Positions 31,127 to 42,213 of a stretch of 62,414 nucleotides of DNA are shown here, piece after piece. The position numbers and the translations under genes are program-made. The stretch is from Coemansia sp. RSA 1804 (Eukaryota; Kickxellomycota; Kickxellomycetes; Kickxellales; Kickxellaceae), in NCBI GenBank assembly GCA_027578815.1, contig JANBTH010000017.1, positions 1-62,414 on the forward strand, in the 5' to 3' direction. Position 1 is the first letter of the stretch; each line of letters starts with the position of its first letter. A model generated the notes under the pieces. It was given only the letters and a program-made list of their open reading frames with translations, was not told the origin of the DNA and did not search any database.

Positions 31127-33322
31127 TTAGATACGGTAGATGCGCCGCCGCCGTCTGTGCGCCTGTCTTCGACGCTCACGACGCTCGTGCTGCTGTTCGT
31201 GGGACTCTGGCTGCTGCTGCTGCTGCTGCTCGATCTGCTGCTGCTGGATCTGGATCTGATCAACAATACTAGGCTCGTCGCCAGAGTCGCTGTCGGTGGT
31301 AATGCCGCCGGTTGGCTCGCGCGGCGCTCCGCCAAACCCTGCCGATGGAGATCGGTGCATGGATCCAGCAACAGAGGAGCTGTAGTCCTCCGACTGATCC
31401 TCCTCCGACTCTCCGTCATCATCCACAGACCGTCGGCGCCGAAGCTCGCTGCGGGGTGCGTCAATGGCAAGTGGCAGTTGTCGCCGAGCGCCAGCACTAC
31501 TTCCGTTGCTGCCATTTCCATTGGTGTTGCCATTGCTGTTGATGGGATTCGCGTAGAACATGCCTGCGTGGTGGCGTCTCATGTAGAGAGGAGCGCCAAG
31601 GTTGTGCCAGTTGTTCGCGTAGATTCCGCGCGTGGCACTGCTGTTCATCACAGCTGCGTGCTGGAGCATCTGGTGCTGCCTGCGACTGGTCGAGATCTGA
31701 TTCAACACGTAATCGATCACCCGACCCTCGTCGTTTGCATCCTCGCCAAACGCCTCTGCACTGACTGCTTCGTCTACCAGCGATGGCGGCAGAAACGACG
31801 ATGAAAAGCGGTTGTGCTGCGATAAAGCAGCCAGTGCTGTAGAGGTGCTGCCGCTGCTGCTACTGGTTTCGCCTGTTGCATGCGCGCGCTCTTCTACCCC
31901 TCCGCCACTACCTGTTGTATTCGTCGGTCGTGGCAACCCAAGCTGCAAGCGGAACCGCATTTCCACCAAAAGATTCAGCGCAGCGCGCAGCATCGGTCCC
32001 ATCTGGCCCGCCGGAATGCTCTCGAGTTCACGAAGCTGGTGCTCAATTGCCAGCAGCTCTATCTCCCGCGACGACTGCATGCGCTGCGCTTCTCTTATCA
32101 ATGTGTGCCGACGCTCGAGTGGACCTTCTTCTGCTACTGCTTCTGTCGATGGGCCTGACAAAATAACCACCTGGCCATCAACATTCTCTTCTCGTTCTTC
32201 TTCTTCTTCTTCTTCTTCTTCTTCTTCTTCTTCAATAGTCGCTGGCTGCAGCGCCGGACGCCCGATGGGGTTGGCCAGATAATAAGAGGATTCAGAGCTC
32301 TCGGCCGTGCGCTTGAACGACAGTTCGCTCATAACAGCCGTGCTGCTTATCTCCGGCAACGGAAGCAGCTTCCCTCTAGCGCGCGCATCAAGCAGCTCGG
32401 GCGGCGGGCGCTGCGGCAGTCGAGGAGGAGCCGAACCATCGGCAGCCGGCGAAACAGTCATCATGCGTATCCGATTAGTCAGCTTGCTGAACCACAGCTC
32501 TATGGTGCGAGCACGCTCTGCTGTAAACTCATCCACCCGCTTATGCGCTTGCGCAATAACCTGCCACATAAGATGGATGTTGTATCCGTGGAGCTTCGAC
32601 AAACGAGCGCATATCTTCAGGCACTTGAATACGTTGCGCTGTGCTGCATCGCCCATTATCGGGTGCGTGTCCATGAATGCGTGGAGCTCGTAGCATGCGT
32701 CGGCGTATGTGTCTGGAAGCAGCAGGCGTCGCGCAATGTGCGATAGCTGTCGGTTGCTTCGCTCGTCTGTGAACTCTGCAATTGCTCCATCCTCGTCGTA
32801 CGACTGGAAGTACTGGCTGAACGATGGTTCTGGCATTAGCGATACAACAGTTGATGCTGCTTCCTCTTCTTCTTCTGCATCTGCTGCTGCTATTGTGGTT
32901 GCTTCAGTTGTTGTTCTTGCTGTTGTTGTTGTTGACGTTTCTGCTGCTGTTGCTTCTGCATGGCGTGTCGTTTGTGCGGAGTCTGGCCGTGCCAAAGCGT
33001 GGCGGCCCTGTTGCTGCTGTCTCTGTTGTTGCCTCCGATGCTGCTGCTGCTTCCACTGCTTCTGGTGAGTGTGGTCGATCGGAGGCTCCAGTGGCGCTGG
33101 GCCGCGGGATGCACGCACCGGATCAACAAAGGTGTAGCGAGCAAGCGACACAGCCTCAATCTCCATATTGAAAATGTGCGGCTGGTGCGTGCTACTGCTG
33201 CTGCTGATGGATACAGCGTTGTCCACCGGAATCGCTCGGAGTTCCATCTCTAGTGTGCTGCCAAGACTGCTACTGCCATTGTTATTATCGTCGGATCCAA
33301 TACCATGCTGCTCTTCCGCCAT
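31127..33322 (-). CDS. Orphan low-complexity protein with helical core (731 aa)
   Basis: I do not recognise this protein. Order: disordered N-terminus; Gln/Arg- and Thr-rich stretch (about 88-150); a compact helical block at about 165-290 (SFSQYFQSYDEDGAIAEF, LLPDTYADACYELHAFMD, NVFKCLKICARLSKLHG, IHLMWQVIAQAHKRVDEF); a Glu tract (about 365-380); a coiled-coil-like helix (EIELLAIEHQLREL) and LRAALNLLVEMRFRLQLG; then Ser-rich sequence, a Gln tract and a very basic end (RRERRRQAHRRRRRIYRI). No signal peptide or membrane segment is visible. The ordered core suggests a real domain, and the basic tail could serve nuclear import or nucleic acid contact. Confidence 0.75.
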   Translation of the reverse strand: MAEEQHGIGSDDNNNGSSSLGSTLEMELRAIPVDNAVSISSSSSTHQPHIFNMEIEAVSLARYTFVDPVRASRGPAPLEPPIDHTHQKQWKQQQHRRQQQRQQQQGRHALARPDSAQTTRHAEATAAETSTTTTARTTTEATTIAAADAEEEEEAASTVVSLMPEPSFSQYFQSYDEDGAIAEFTDERSNRQLSHIARRLLLPDTYADACYELHAFMDTHPIMGDAAQRNVFKCLKICARLSKLHGYNIHLMWQVIAQAHKRVDEFTAERARTIELWFSKLTNRIRMMTVSPAADGSAPPRLPQRPPPELLDARARGKLLPLPEISSTAVMSELSFKRTAESSESSYYLANPIGRPALQPATIEEEEEEEEEEEEEREENVDGQVVILSGPSTEAVAEEGPLERRHTLIREAQRMQSSREIELLAIEHQLRELESIPAGQMGPMLRAALNLLVEMRFRLQLGLPRPTNTTGSGGGVEERAHATGETSSSSGSTSTALAALSQHNRFSSSFLPPSLVDEAVSAEAFGEDANDEGRVIDYVLNQISTSRRQHQMLQHAAVMNSSATRGIYANNWHNLGAPLYMRRHHAGMFYANPINSNGNTNGNGSNGSSAGARRQLPLAIDAPRSELRRRRSVDDDGESEEDQSEDYSSSVAGSMHRSPSAGFGGAPREPTGGITTDSDSGDEPSIVDQIQIQQQQIEQQQQQQPESHEQQHERRERRRQAHRRRRRIYRI

Positions 33323-35633
33323 TGCCCTCCCTTTTTTATTTCTCTGGTTGTTCCCTTTCTCTTTCTTCTAGTGTGTAAAAGATGGTAAAAGAGGGGGAAA
33401 GTGCCTGGAATAGATAAAAATAACAATATGAATGACGATGACTACTAAAGAGTTAAAAATGAAAAAAGAGAAGAAAAGAGGAAAACCAGTTTTCTGATTG
33501 ACTTGATTGATTGGTTTGATTGGCATATCCTCTCTTCCCCTTTTTTTCCCTAATTTAATAGCATACATGCTGCATACATGATATGCACATCTTTCTCCCA
33601 CTCTTCCCCCCCCCCAATGATGTGCATGTGTAAAACATTAAACATAGCCCTCTCCTTTTTTGCACTATTTCCACAGCATTAACATTTAGTCTAAATCTTA
33701 GTAAATGAAGAAAGTGATAAAGAAACGGTTGCTTATTTATTGCACATGGGTGGACTGGTTGGCTGGCGATGCTTTTTTTTTGCCACCCATGTGATGTGGC
33801 AAGATGGGGGGCGGGGCGAACTCAACCACTCTCTTAATCCCAATGCAAGCTAATTTATCGTGTATATACGTTGCTATTTGCTTTGGAAAGTGGGAGCCAC
33901 AAGTATGAATGGAATGAGGATTCACGATACACAGACACAGACAGAGACAGAGAAAATATACAAGAAAAAAAGGGAAATTCGGCGGGTCCCATGAGCACAC
34001 AGCAACAAGCCTTGTGGCTAGTGGGATGTTTTTTTTCTGTGGCTTGTTTGAGATATAAGTGACTTGGACTTGCAAAGTACACTACTACTACTACCACCAC
34101 TACACAAAAAAAGAAAGAAAGAAGGAAAAGAAAAGAAAATGTTGATCTTTTTTCTATTTTATGTCTTCAATCGTTTACATTGAAATAAAATATTATTATT
34201 ATTATTTTCTTCTGTTCCATATTCCCAAATGTTGATAAAGGGGAGAGGGGCAAAAAATGGGCATGATGAAAAATATCCCAATGACGTAATTTAACAGTAT
34301 TGAATACCCAAAAGCTAAAAAGAAAGCCAAACAAAAATACGCCCAGAAAATGACATTGTTCACTCGACAGAGCTTAGTGAGGATAAAAAAGAAAGTAGGT
34401 TCTTTTTTTCTTTCTTAAAAGAATGTATAATATAAGAAAATGATAGAAAGTGGGGATACTGTTGTTATTTTTTGTTTTTGGCTTGGTTGTATCCTTGATT
34501 ACTATTGCTAAAGGTCTTGGCAAGAGAAAAAAAACATAAAATAAGAAAGGAATGAAATATTACCATTATTATATAAAATGTTGTAAAATGTTGCCCATTC
34601 ACTTGTGGCTTATGCTATTCCTGTTCAAAAATGGAAAAAAGGTGATAGTGTTGGTGTTGGATAATTTTGTATTTTTATTTACTAATTTACATAGTAGAAT
34701 GCGCCAAGAGTTCCAGTGAGTAATAGAGCCCCTCCCCCATCCTTGTTCAAGCCCTAAATAAAAAAGAAAAAAGGATTAGATGGAATTTTTATTCTTCAAA
34801 AGCAGTAATACAATAGTTGGAATGTTTATATTCTACGCCTTGGCATGGAAGAAAAAGAAAGCCTACGAATAACAGGAATAGAGAGGGGGGAGAGTGGGTG
34901 GGTTATGTATACGTTTATTCCAGTTGCTATATTCTGTTTTATTTTATTCTGGCTTATTTCTTTATTTTTTGGCTCATTGCCAAGAGAAACGTTTTAATTG
35001 ATGGAGAGTATGAGAATAATGAGGGTGGAAAAGGAATAAAGGAGTATGAGTATTTGTATTTCGGCATACGCTGACAAAATAGTAACCATGGTTCTAAAAA
35101 GTATTTAAAAACGTACCAATGCTCCTTGAAGGTGTTTCCTTTATATTTTATATTTTTAATGTCATCAACATAATGGCATTATAAAAACTACCAAAAAAAT
35201 TAAAACGATTATACTCTAGCAAAAGACATTTTCTTATTCAATTCAATTCCGTTATATTTGCAGCAGCTGTAGTTGTAGTTGTGATTTTCTTCTTGTACAG
35301 TACCGATAACGTTGCAAATATTGCCTTGGCTTCTATCTAGAAAATAGATTCTTTTTTGTTTTGTCATTACCATCGGGTTGTTCTGGTTAAACACACCGAT
35401 AAAGCAAGCTAGGACTGAGAAAAACCTGCCGTGCATACCTCCCAGGCTTTTTTTTCATTCTTCCACTTCTTTCAGCACACCCTTCTGTATATCGGGCGCC
35501 GGAGAGCTGAGAAGACTATTTCTTACTTTGATTCGCGACATCCGTTGATTGGAGCAACACGCAAGAGGGCTGGATCACTTCTCCCAAAAAAAAAACCAAC
35601 TGACTTTACGCGAAACCTCTTAAAATAAAGGAG
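33323..35633. other. AT-rich divergent intergenic region, 2.3 kb
   Basis: This is the largest gene-free gap outside the two islands. Open frames inside lack ATG starts or coding composition. It contains ATT repeats (34189-34205), several A-runs and a C9 run near 33607. It should hold the promoters of the orphan gene and the MFS gene. I found no homology to the island repeats by eye. Confidence 0.55.
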
Positions 35634-37124
35634 ATGACAGGCACAAGACAAGGGTCGCTAAAGTCGCTCGAGTCGTGTAGTGGCAGCGGCAGCAGCTGCA
35701 ACAGCTACAGTCACAGCGACATCCACAGCAACGGCAGCAGCACGCCGTACGACTCAACCAACAGACTGAACACCCGCAGATGCAGCGCAGACGACGGCAA
35801 AGACGAGAAAACAGGCAACAGCAGCAACAACGAGAAGAGCGGAAACAAACGAGACGCAAGCAGCCAGGTGCAGTCGCAGACAATGACAATGTCTGGCAGC
35901 GAATTCAACGACGGAAACGACGACAGAGAGGACGGGTGGTATGCGTGGGCGATTGCCGCCGCCGGATGCATTCTGGGAATGCTGACGCTGGGCGTAACGC
36001 GAGCGCACGGAGTGTACCAGGAGCACTACGTGCTGAACGAGTTTCCCAACACAGCGTCGGCAACGATCGCGTGGATCGGATCGGTGCAGAACATGATGCT
36101 CAATCTGTGCGGCGTGGCCGTCGGCGTGCTAAGCCAGATGTGCGATACGCGGATCCTCTGCGCAGTCAGCGCACTGACCATGGGCGTTGCGTTTATCCTG
36201 GCATCGTTCAGCACGCAGGTGTGGCAGCTGATTCTGACGCAGGGCGTGATGTACGGCGCGGCTGCTTCGTTCCCCTACATTCTGGGCGTCACGGTTCCGC
36301 TGCACTGGATCCGCCGGCGGCGCGGTCTGGCGCTTGCTGTGGTGTACATGGGATCGGGCGTGGGCGGCATGTGGGTTTCGCTGCTGACTGCCGCGTGCAT
36401 AGACCGCTTCGGCAGACCGTGGTCCCACCGCATCCTGGGTCTCGTGATGTGTGGCGTGGGAATTGCGCTGGCGCCGCTGGTGGTGGCGCGCAGACCGGCC
36501 AAGCGGCCCGCCCGGCTGCTCGATCTGTCGGTGTTCCGCGACTGGCGGTTCCTGCTGCTTGCGGCCGGCAGCTTCTTCGCGATGGGGCCCAACACGGTGC
36601 CGTACATGCTGATGCCGACGTATGTTGCGCAGGTGCTGAAGGAGGGCACGCGGCTCGGGTCGCTGGTAGTAACGATCATCAACGTATCCGGCATATTCGG
36701 CCGCTTTGCCGCCGGCGTGCTGTCGGACCGGCTGGGCCCGATCAACATGCTTGTTGTGTGGGTTGCGCTGGCGGCCTACAGCCAGCTGGGCGTGTGGCTG
36801 CCGTTCGAGAATGTGCGCGCCGTGGTTGCGTCGGCCGCCCTGTTCGGCGTCACCGGCGCATCGATCGTCGGCATGATCCTCAATGCGCTGGCCACAATCT
36901 ACGGCGTCTCGCGGATCACGTACATCTCGGGCCTGATCTACATGACATACTCGGTTGCCTCGCTTGTGGTTGTGCAGTCGTCCAGTCTTATGCTCGACAC
37001 CGTTGGCCACGGCCGCGACTACACCTGGCCAATCGTCTTCTCCGGCCTGCTGCTTGTTGCTGCGGCGCTGGTCTTTTTGGCGCTGCGCTTGCGACTGTGT
37101 CCGCGCATCTTCGCCAAGCTGTGA
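35634..37124 (+). CDS. MFS monocarboxylate-type transporter (496 aa)
   Basis: A hydrophilic Ser/Asn-rich N-terminus (1-95) is followed by about 12 membrane segments, beginning DGWYAWAIAAAGCILGMLTLG with the D-G-x-x-W-x motif usual in fungal MCT/MCH carriers. Loop 2-3 carries DTRILCAVS, TM5 has YMGSGVGGMW, and FGRFAAGVLSDRLG is the second-half MFS motif. Fungal members carry riboflavin, monocarboxylates or unknown substrates, so the substrate is open. It probably sits at the plasma membrane. The codons are strongly GC-biased. A 9-bp hairpin lies 66 bases beyond the stop. Confidence 0.9.
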   Translation: MTGTRQGSLKSLESCSGSGSSCNSYSHSDIHSNGSSTPYDSTNRLNTRRCSADDGKDEKTGNSSNNEKSGNKRDASSQVQSQTMTMSGSEFNDGNDDREDGWYAWAIAAAGCILGMLTLGVTRAHGVYQEHYVLNEFPNTASATIAWIGSVQNMMLNLCGVAVGVLSQMCDTRILCAVSALTMGVAFILASFSTQVWQLILTQGVMYGAAASFPYILGVTVPLHWIRRRRGLALAVVYMGSGVGGMWVSLLTAACIDRFGRPWSHRILGLVMCGVGIALAPLVVARRPAKRPARLLDLSVFRDWRFLLLAAGSFFAMGPNTVPYMLMPTYVAQVLKEGTRLGSLVVTIINVSGIFGRFAAGVLSDRLGPINMLVVWVALAAYSQLGVWLPFENVRAVVASAALFGVTGASIVGMILNALATIYGVSRITYISGLIYMTYSVASLVVVQSSSLMLDTVGHGRDYTWPIVFSGLLLVAAALVFLALRLRLCPRIFAKL

Positions 37125-37515
37125 ATTTTTCTACCTTTCTTTTTCTTCTTGTGGAATAGCAAAACTAGATGTGTGACGAAATAAATCCCGCGATCTGATC
37201 CTGGAGCAATCAGATCGCCGGGGAAATGTTTGTGAGCTTATGTGCTGGTGTTGTTGTTTCCCCCTCTTTCTCTTCTTTTTGCCTTTCTCCCCTTCTCCCT
37301 AAGCTTGACATGACTTGCCTTGCCTTGGCCCACTCCTTCTGTACTTTACATCTAGCGTTCATCTGCTTTTTGATTCCAATGCCAATCCCTCCACCGATCC
37401 ATCTCTCTTCATTTATCACACATCCACACCGCCGTCTTCTCCGTGTGCCTTTGCATCAAGTTCGCCGGGGGGTGGAGCGGCACTATTAATATTATTTCGC
37501 CTGTTCCGCCGTGCC
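37125..37515. other. Intergenic, MFS to apyrase gene
   Basis: It contains the hairpin at 37191-37217 and T/C-rich sequence. No separate gene was seen; the in-frame codons before 37516 read as leader. Confidence 0.5.
37191..37217 (+). terminator. Hairpin in the 3' region of the MFS gene
   Basis: CGATCTGAT and ATCAGATCG form a perfect 9-bp stem with a 9-nt loop, flanked by CCCG and CCGGGG that could extend it past a bulge. Its place 66 bases beyond the stop suggests a 3'-UTR element; a role is inferred only. Confidence 0.4.
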
Positions 37516-37824
37516 ATGCGTATCCGGCTGGCCAGACGGTGGCGGCTTCCAGCAGCGCTGGCATTCGTGGTGGTGCTGGCGCTGTGCGTGGCAGGCACAT
37601 ACCACCACCGGAGTCGGGTGCTTGGCTTCATGGAGAAGGAGACGCCGGAGCGCATTGGCGCCAGCAACAGCAGCGATGATGGAAGTGCTGCAGACGGTGG
37701 CGGCCGCAGGTACGGCGTGGTGATTGATGCTGGCAGCTCGGGATCGCGTGTCATGGTGTACGCGTGGGACCACCCGGCAGCAGCAGGAATAGCAACAATG
37801 GCTGGCGATTTGTCTGCTGGCAAT

Positions 37825-37858
<34 letters not shown>

Positions 37859-39608
37859 TGCTCCCGGCTGTTGCGCGTGCCGTGGAGGAGGAGCACCGAT
37901 GGGCGCTGAAGACGCATCCGGGAATCTCGAGCTTCGCCGCGCATCCGCATCTTGTCGGGCCCGACCACATCCGGCCGCTGCTGGACTTTGCAATGCAGGC
38001 GATACCGGAGCCGCAGCTTGCAAGCACTCCCGTGTACCTGCTGGCTACGGCCGGAATGCGGATGCTTCCTTCTTCGCGGCAGGCGCGGATCATGGCCTCT
38101 GCGTGCTCGTTTGCGCGCGCCAACTACGCGTTCCGCATCGACGATTGCGGCCAAAGCTTCCAGGTCGTGTCGGGCGAGGCCGAGGGCCTCTACGGGTGGG
38201 TTGCCGTCAACTACCTTATGGGCGGCTTTGACGTGGCCGGCCAAGGCGGCCGCGACGGCGGGCAGCGCAGGCGCCAGTCGCACGGGTTCCTGGATATGGG
38301 CGGCGCTTCTGCGCAGATCGCATTTGAGCCGGCGCCGGCCGCTACGGAGCAGATTCTCGACGACGACTTGGCGACGGTTACGCTGCGCTCGCTTGACGGA
38401 AACGACCACGCGTTCCGCGTGTTTGTGGCGACGTTTCTCGGCCACGGCACGAACGAGGCGCGCCGCCGGTACGTGGAGCAGCTGCAGCAGCAGGAGCAGC
38501 AGCAGGAGCAGATGTTGGCATCCGGCGCAGCGCGCAATGGCGACAATGGCAGCGCCGCCGACGGTCTGCGCGCCGTGGACGATCCGTGTCTGCCCAGCGG
38601 CCTGGCGCTGCCAACCGTGCGCGGGCGCCCCGTTGTGCTTCTGCGCGGAACCGGCGACTTTGCAGCGTGCGTGGCGGCCACCGAGCCGCTGCTCAACAAG
38701 ACTGCGTGCCCCGTCGAGCCCTGTCTCTTCGCCGGCGTGCACGGACCAGCGATTGATTTTGGCGCGCAGAAGTTCGTCGGCGTCAGCGAGTACTGGTACG
38801 CGGCGCACGATTACCTGGGGCTCGGCGGCGTCTGGGATGTTGGCAGGTTCGAGGCCCGCGCGGGCGCCTTCTGCCGGCTGCCGTGGGCCGATGTGCTGCA
38901 GAAGCAGACGAAGCTTGCAGCCGGCCACAGGGTGGAGGCGGAGGAGGATGCTGCGGTGGTTGTTGGCAGGCTGCAGATGCAGTGCTTCAAGGCTGCCTGG
39001 CTCGTCAATGTGCTGCACAGCGGGTTTGGCGTTCCGCGCGAGGCTGGAGCCGGAGGATCGTCTCCGTTCTCGTTCGAGTCTGTCAACCACGTGGGCGACA
39101 TCGAGGTCTCGTGGACCCTGGGCGCCCTGCTTCTCCGCATCGCACAGACCATCCGCCCCAGCGCCCGCTCGGCCAAGGCGCGCTCGGCGCCCGGGATCCG
39201 GCTTCCTCGCTCTGCCGCCGCCGCGGCTGCTCCGGGCATCGACGACGGAGCCGACCTTGTCGACGACGCGCTGTGGTCGCCGCTGTCCTTTGTTGGCGCG
39301 CGGCGGCTGCTTGTTCTGTGGACTCTGCTGCCTGCCCCCACGCGTGCCGTTTACGCGCTGGCGCTCCTGGCTGGCTGCGGCATCCTTGTTGCGCTGCTTC
39401 TCTTCTTCACGCTGCACCGGTCCCGCTGGAGCCGCCTCTGGAGTCGCGGAAAGCGGCGGCACGGGAGGAGGAGAAGCGAGGAGGCCATTCGGATGCTCTC
39501 TGTTGCTCGGCCACTCGATTCCCAGCTATCGTCTCCTTCTGGTGCCGCTGCTGCCGAGCCTCTGCGTCGGTCGCCGTCGATGTTTGTCCTCGCTATGCCC
39601 AGCAGTCC

Positions 39609-39640
<32 letters not shown>

Positions 39641-39720
39641 ACAGCAGTCCGCCGGCAAGCAGGTCGTCTAGCACGAACAACCTGACGCTGCTGAGTCGAA
39701 GGCGCGGTGCGGCCGATTAA
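37516..39720 (+). CDS. GDA1/CD39 apyrase, Golgi nucleoside phosphatase (Ynd1-like, 734 aa)
   Basis: This ecto-apyrase-family enzyme hydrolyses nucleoside tri/diphosphates in the Golgi lumen, clearing GDP/UDP from sugar-nucleotide-dependent glycosylation. The N-terminal membrane segment is residues about 12-29. The apyrase conserved regions are VIDAGSSGSRV (about 73-83), LLATAGMRML, GEAEGLYGWVAVNYLMGG and GFLDMGGASAQIAFEP. A second membrane segment (about 610-640) before a basic, Ser-rich tail gives the two-anchor topology of Ynd1-type rather than Gda1-type enzymes. Ser and Gln tracts (about 100-112, 320-335) interrupt the fold. ATG 37516 gives a conventional signal anchor. Confidence 0.9.
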
Positions 39721-40088
39721 GAACTCGATGAAGCTGCAGCACTGCTTCTCTCCGGATGCGTCTATTTTTACACACAGCCTTTTGAGCGGTGCCAATGCCA
39801 ATAATGGCACTGGCATCGCTGATATTAGTATTCCAAACCCCGCTTTAGTTGTTCCCCTACGCTTTGTCTAATCCTGAATCATCGATATTAGCTGATCAAG
39901 CACACATGGCATTTATTCTAGGCGGCCGAATATGCGATGCCTTTTCCATTTCTTTTTCTCTTTCTTCTTTTCTTTTGCTTCCCTCCAACCCCTCGTCCTT
40001 TGTATTCCATCTTTCACTGCCCTTATAATTCACATCCTGTACTTTTTATTGTTCTTTATACTTCCCCTCTCTCCTTTCTACTTCTTGA
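39721..40088. other. Intergenic, apyrase to GTR1
   Basis: T/C-rich leader from about 39935. A short inverted repeat (GCCAATGCC, AATAAT, GGCACTGGC, imperfect) lies near 39790-39815. No gene was seen. Confidence 0.5.
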
Positions 40089-41015
40089 ATGCAAAAGCCA
40101 ATGAGCGCACCAATCGCCAGCAAGAAGAAGCTGGTTATCATGGGCCGCAGCGGCGCCGGCAAAACATCGATGCGGTCGGTGATATTCGCCAACCACACAG
40201 CCAACGACACGCGTCGGCTGGGGGCCACAATAGACGTGGAGCACTCGACTGTTCAGTTTCTGGGCGAGCTGAATCTCAACATCTGGGACTGCGGCGGACA
40301 GCACAAGTACCTTGACAACTACCTGAATGAGGAGAAGGAGAGCATATTTGGGAACGTCGAGGTGCTGATATACGTGTTCGACCTGGAGACCACGAACAAG
40401 GAGAGCGAGTACACGCTGTACGACGACTGTTTGCGCAAGCTGTCGATGTTTTCAAAGGACGCCAAGGTCTACTGCCTAGTCCACAAGATGGACAAGATCC
40501 CCGATCCCGACCAGAAGGAGGCCACCGTCGAGGCGTACCGCCGGGCGCTGGCCAAGCGGTCCGACCTGTTCCACCCCGAGGTCTTTGGCACCAGTATCTG
40601 GGACCCGACGCTCTATAGGGCGTGGTCGCAGATCGTCTACAGGCTGGTTCCGAACATGCAGATAATCGAGGAGCATCTGCGCAACTTTCTGCAGCTCACC
40701 GAGGCATCCGAGGTGGTCCTCTTTGAGCGCGAGACCTTCCTTGTCGTCTGCAGCACCTCTGCCAGCCAGAACATGCATCCCGACAATTATATGAGCATCA
40801 GCCAGGGCATCAAGGAGTACCGGAGCGCCTGTGTCCACATGCAGTCCAAGTTCCAGAGCATCGAGATCACTAATAACCTCTACACGATGTTCATCGAGCC
40901 CTTTACGCGCAGCACGTACATCCTCGTCATCACCACCGACCCCGAGATCGAGCCGGCTGTCACCAAGGCCAACATCTCTGCTGCCCAGAGCCATTTTTCA
41001 AAGCTGGCCGACTAG
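40089..41015 (+). CDS. GTR1: Rag GTPase Gtr1 (RagA/B type, 308 aa)
   Basis: The Gtr1-Gtr2 heterodimer on the vacuole relays amino-acid supply to TORC1. The P-loop is GRSGAGKTSM (about 19-28), then the switch I region RRLGATIDVEHS, switch II WDCGGQ, and HKMD in place of NKxD as usual for RagA/B. The C-terminal roadblock-type half (LFERETFLVVCST, QSIEITNNLYTMFIEPFT) is complete. Length is typical (about 310). The two in-frame ATGs (40089 and 40101) would differ by four residues. No intron. Confidence 0.95.
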   Translation: MQKPMSAPIASKKKLVIMGRSGAGKTSMRSVIFANHTANDTRRLGATIDVEHSTVQFLGELNLNIWDCGGQHKYLDNYLNEEKESIFGNVEVLIYVFDLETTNKESEYTLYDDCLRKLSMFSKDAKVYCLVHKMDKIPDPDQKEATVEAYRRALAKRSDLFHPEVFGTSIWDPTLYRAWSQIVYRLVPNMQIIEEHLRNFLQLTEASEVVLFERETFLVVCSTSASQNMHPDNYMSISQGIKEYRSACVHMQSKFQSIEITNNLYTMFIEPFTRSTYILVITTDPEIEPAVTKANISAAQSHFSKLAD

Positions 41016-41509
41016 TTGGCTGTGTATTTCTTGGGGGTTTTGTTTTTTTTCGGAGGGGATTTTAAGCTAGGAAAGTTTTGGGAAGCTGCTCCTGATCGAT
41101 AATGCCTAATGTTTAGCATCCTTTCTTTAAGGTGGAGACCACTATTCGCTATGGCGCATACTGGACTAGATGGTTGGATGGTGCGCACCAAGTGGTGTGA
41201 AGCAGGAGTAGAATAACCATGGCGTCTAGCATTTGAAGGTGGGATTAAATACTATGTGGATCCTCGCAATTTGATGAGCGACGGAATGCAAAAAAAATGC
41301 TTTTGACTTGAGGTCTATAGGGGTTAAAAGCTTCAGATTTCAGCCATTATAGCGCCATTCCAGTTCTTTCTCGCACCGCTTGCACAAACCAGAGCAACTC
41401 AACATGAATTATCAACCTGTACTAGTATCTAGCAGAGACTTAAAGAAGGCAATATCATTTAATGAATTATTTCTTACTATTTCGCAATGACACGCAAACT
41501 AAAATTTAC
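41016..41509. other. Start of AT-rich island 2
   Basis: Base composition drops from the GC-rich GTR1 gene into AT-rich DNA. No gene was seen. GTR1 3' sequence and unassigned spacer. Confidence 0.5.
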
Positions 41510-41864
41510 TCTGCTACAGCACACCCGTCTTTAGAAATAATGGGCGCCACCATCCGTTTTCCATGACTAATTAATGATGGCAATTTGCTAAAACATGAGA
41601 AAGCGTAGAAAGAGCTATAATAAGTTATGCCGGCTAAATATGAATTCCAAATTTATCCTTTTTTCTACAGAGCAGCATATTCTATGTCATCTTGCATCAT
41701 ATATCTAATTAATAGTTGGCCAATACAGATACACAGTCAGATGGGCACCCTTTTCTTTTTCTTACATTTATTTACATTGAAAACCTAATATTTGTATTCT
41801 TGTAGCTACAATAAAGTAATTTACACACTGCATTCTCGCACAGGATTGTTGAAATTTTTGGCAG

Positions 41865-41872
41865 TATATAAA
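41865..41872 (+). promoter_or_regulatory. TATA box of small gene copy 3
   Basis: TATATAAA followed by CC, 127 bases before the ATG at 41992, inside a 22-base block identical to copy 4. Confidence 0.55.
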
Positions 41873-41991
41873 CCTTCAATTCCTTTCTTCCCAAACTGCA
41901 ATTGTTGGATTCGTTAAAATATTTTTGTTGCATTTTTCATTACTATTAGGATTTTCAGAACACCTTTTCAGTCGAGACAGTTGATAGGAAT

Positions 41992-42213
41992 ATGAGCAAT
42001 TAAGATCATGAAGAAATTGCCGATGCTATTAGCAAGTGTAATGGAAAGGTCGAATTTCAATATACTGCTAATTGCGCAAAATTTTATTTGACAACATCCA
42101 AGAAAAAGAAAATATCTGGAGTTTATGCTGCAACGACTGAAAATGAAGAATATGCATTAAAGTGTATGAAAGAGCATAACAAATTACTTAAAAGTCTTGG
42201 TTTAATACATTAA
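41992..42213 (+). pseudogene. Small island gene copy 3, stop at codon 4
   Basis: The flanks align with copy 4, and its ATG aligns (CAGTTGATAGGAATATG against CAGTTAACAAAAATATG). The frame reads Met-Ser-Asn then TAA at 42001-42003, yet continues open for a further 69 codons to 42213 with a sensible sequence (EFQYTANCAKFYLTT, then a Lys-rich turn and helix EYALKCMKEHNKLLKSLG). This fits a recent nonsense change in a former gene of about 73 codons. No in-frame ATG lies near the start of the remaining frame. A spliced upstream start or read-through cannot be excluded. Confidence 0.5.

Noticed and set aside
34817..35074. 85-codon frame in the 2.3 kb AT-rich gap
   Set aside because: The first codon is TTG and the composition is that of spacer DNA; no homology to other small genes.
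35780..37159. 459-codon alternative frame across the MFS gene
   Set aside because: Arg/Gly/Cys-rich with no membrane segments or domains, whereas the 35634 frame encodes a full transporter.
37492..39685. Long antisense (656 codons) and alternative-frame (577 codons) frames in the apyrase gene
   Set aside because: These are shadows of GC-rich coding sequence; the apyrase frame alone carries all conserved regions.
41281..41420. Possible tRNA-like stretch (AGGGGTTAAAAGC)
   Set aside because: No B-box GGTTCGANNCC and no cloverleaf could be drawn; I found no tRNA gene anywhere in the window.
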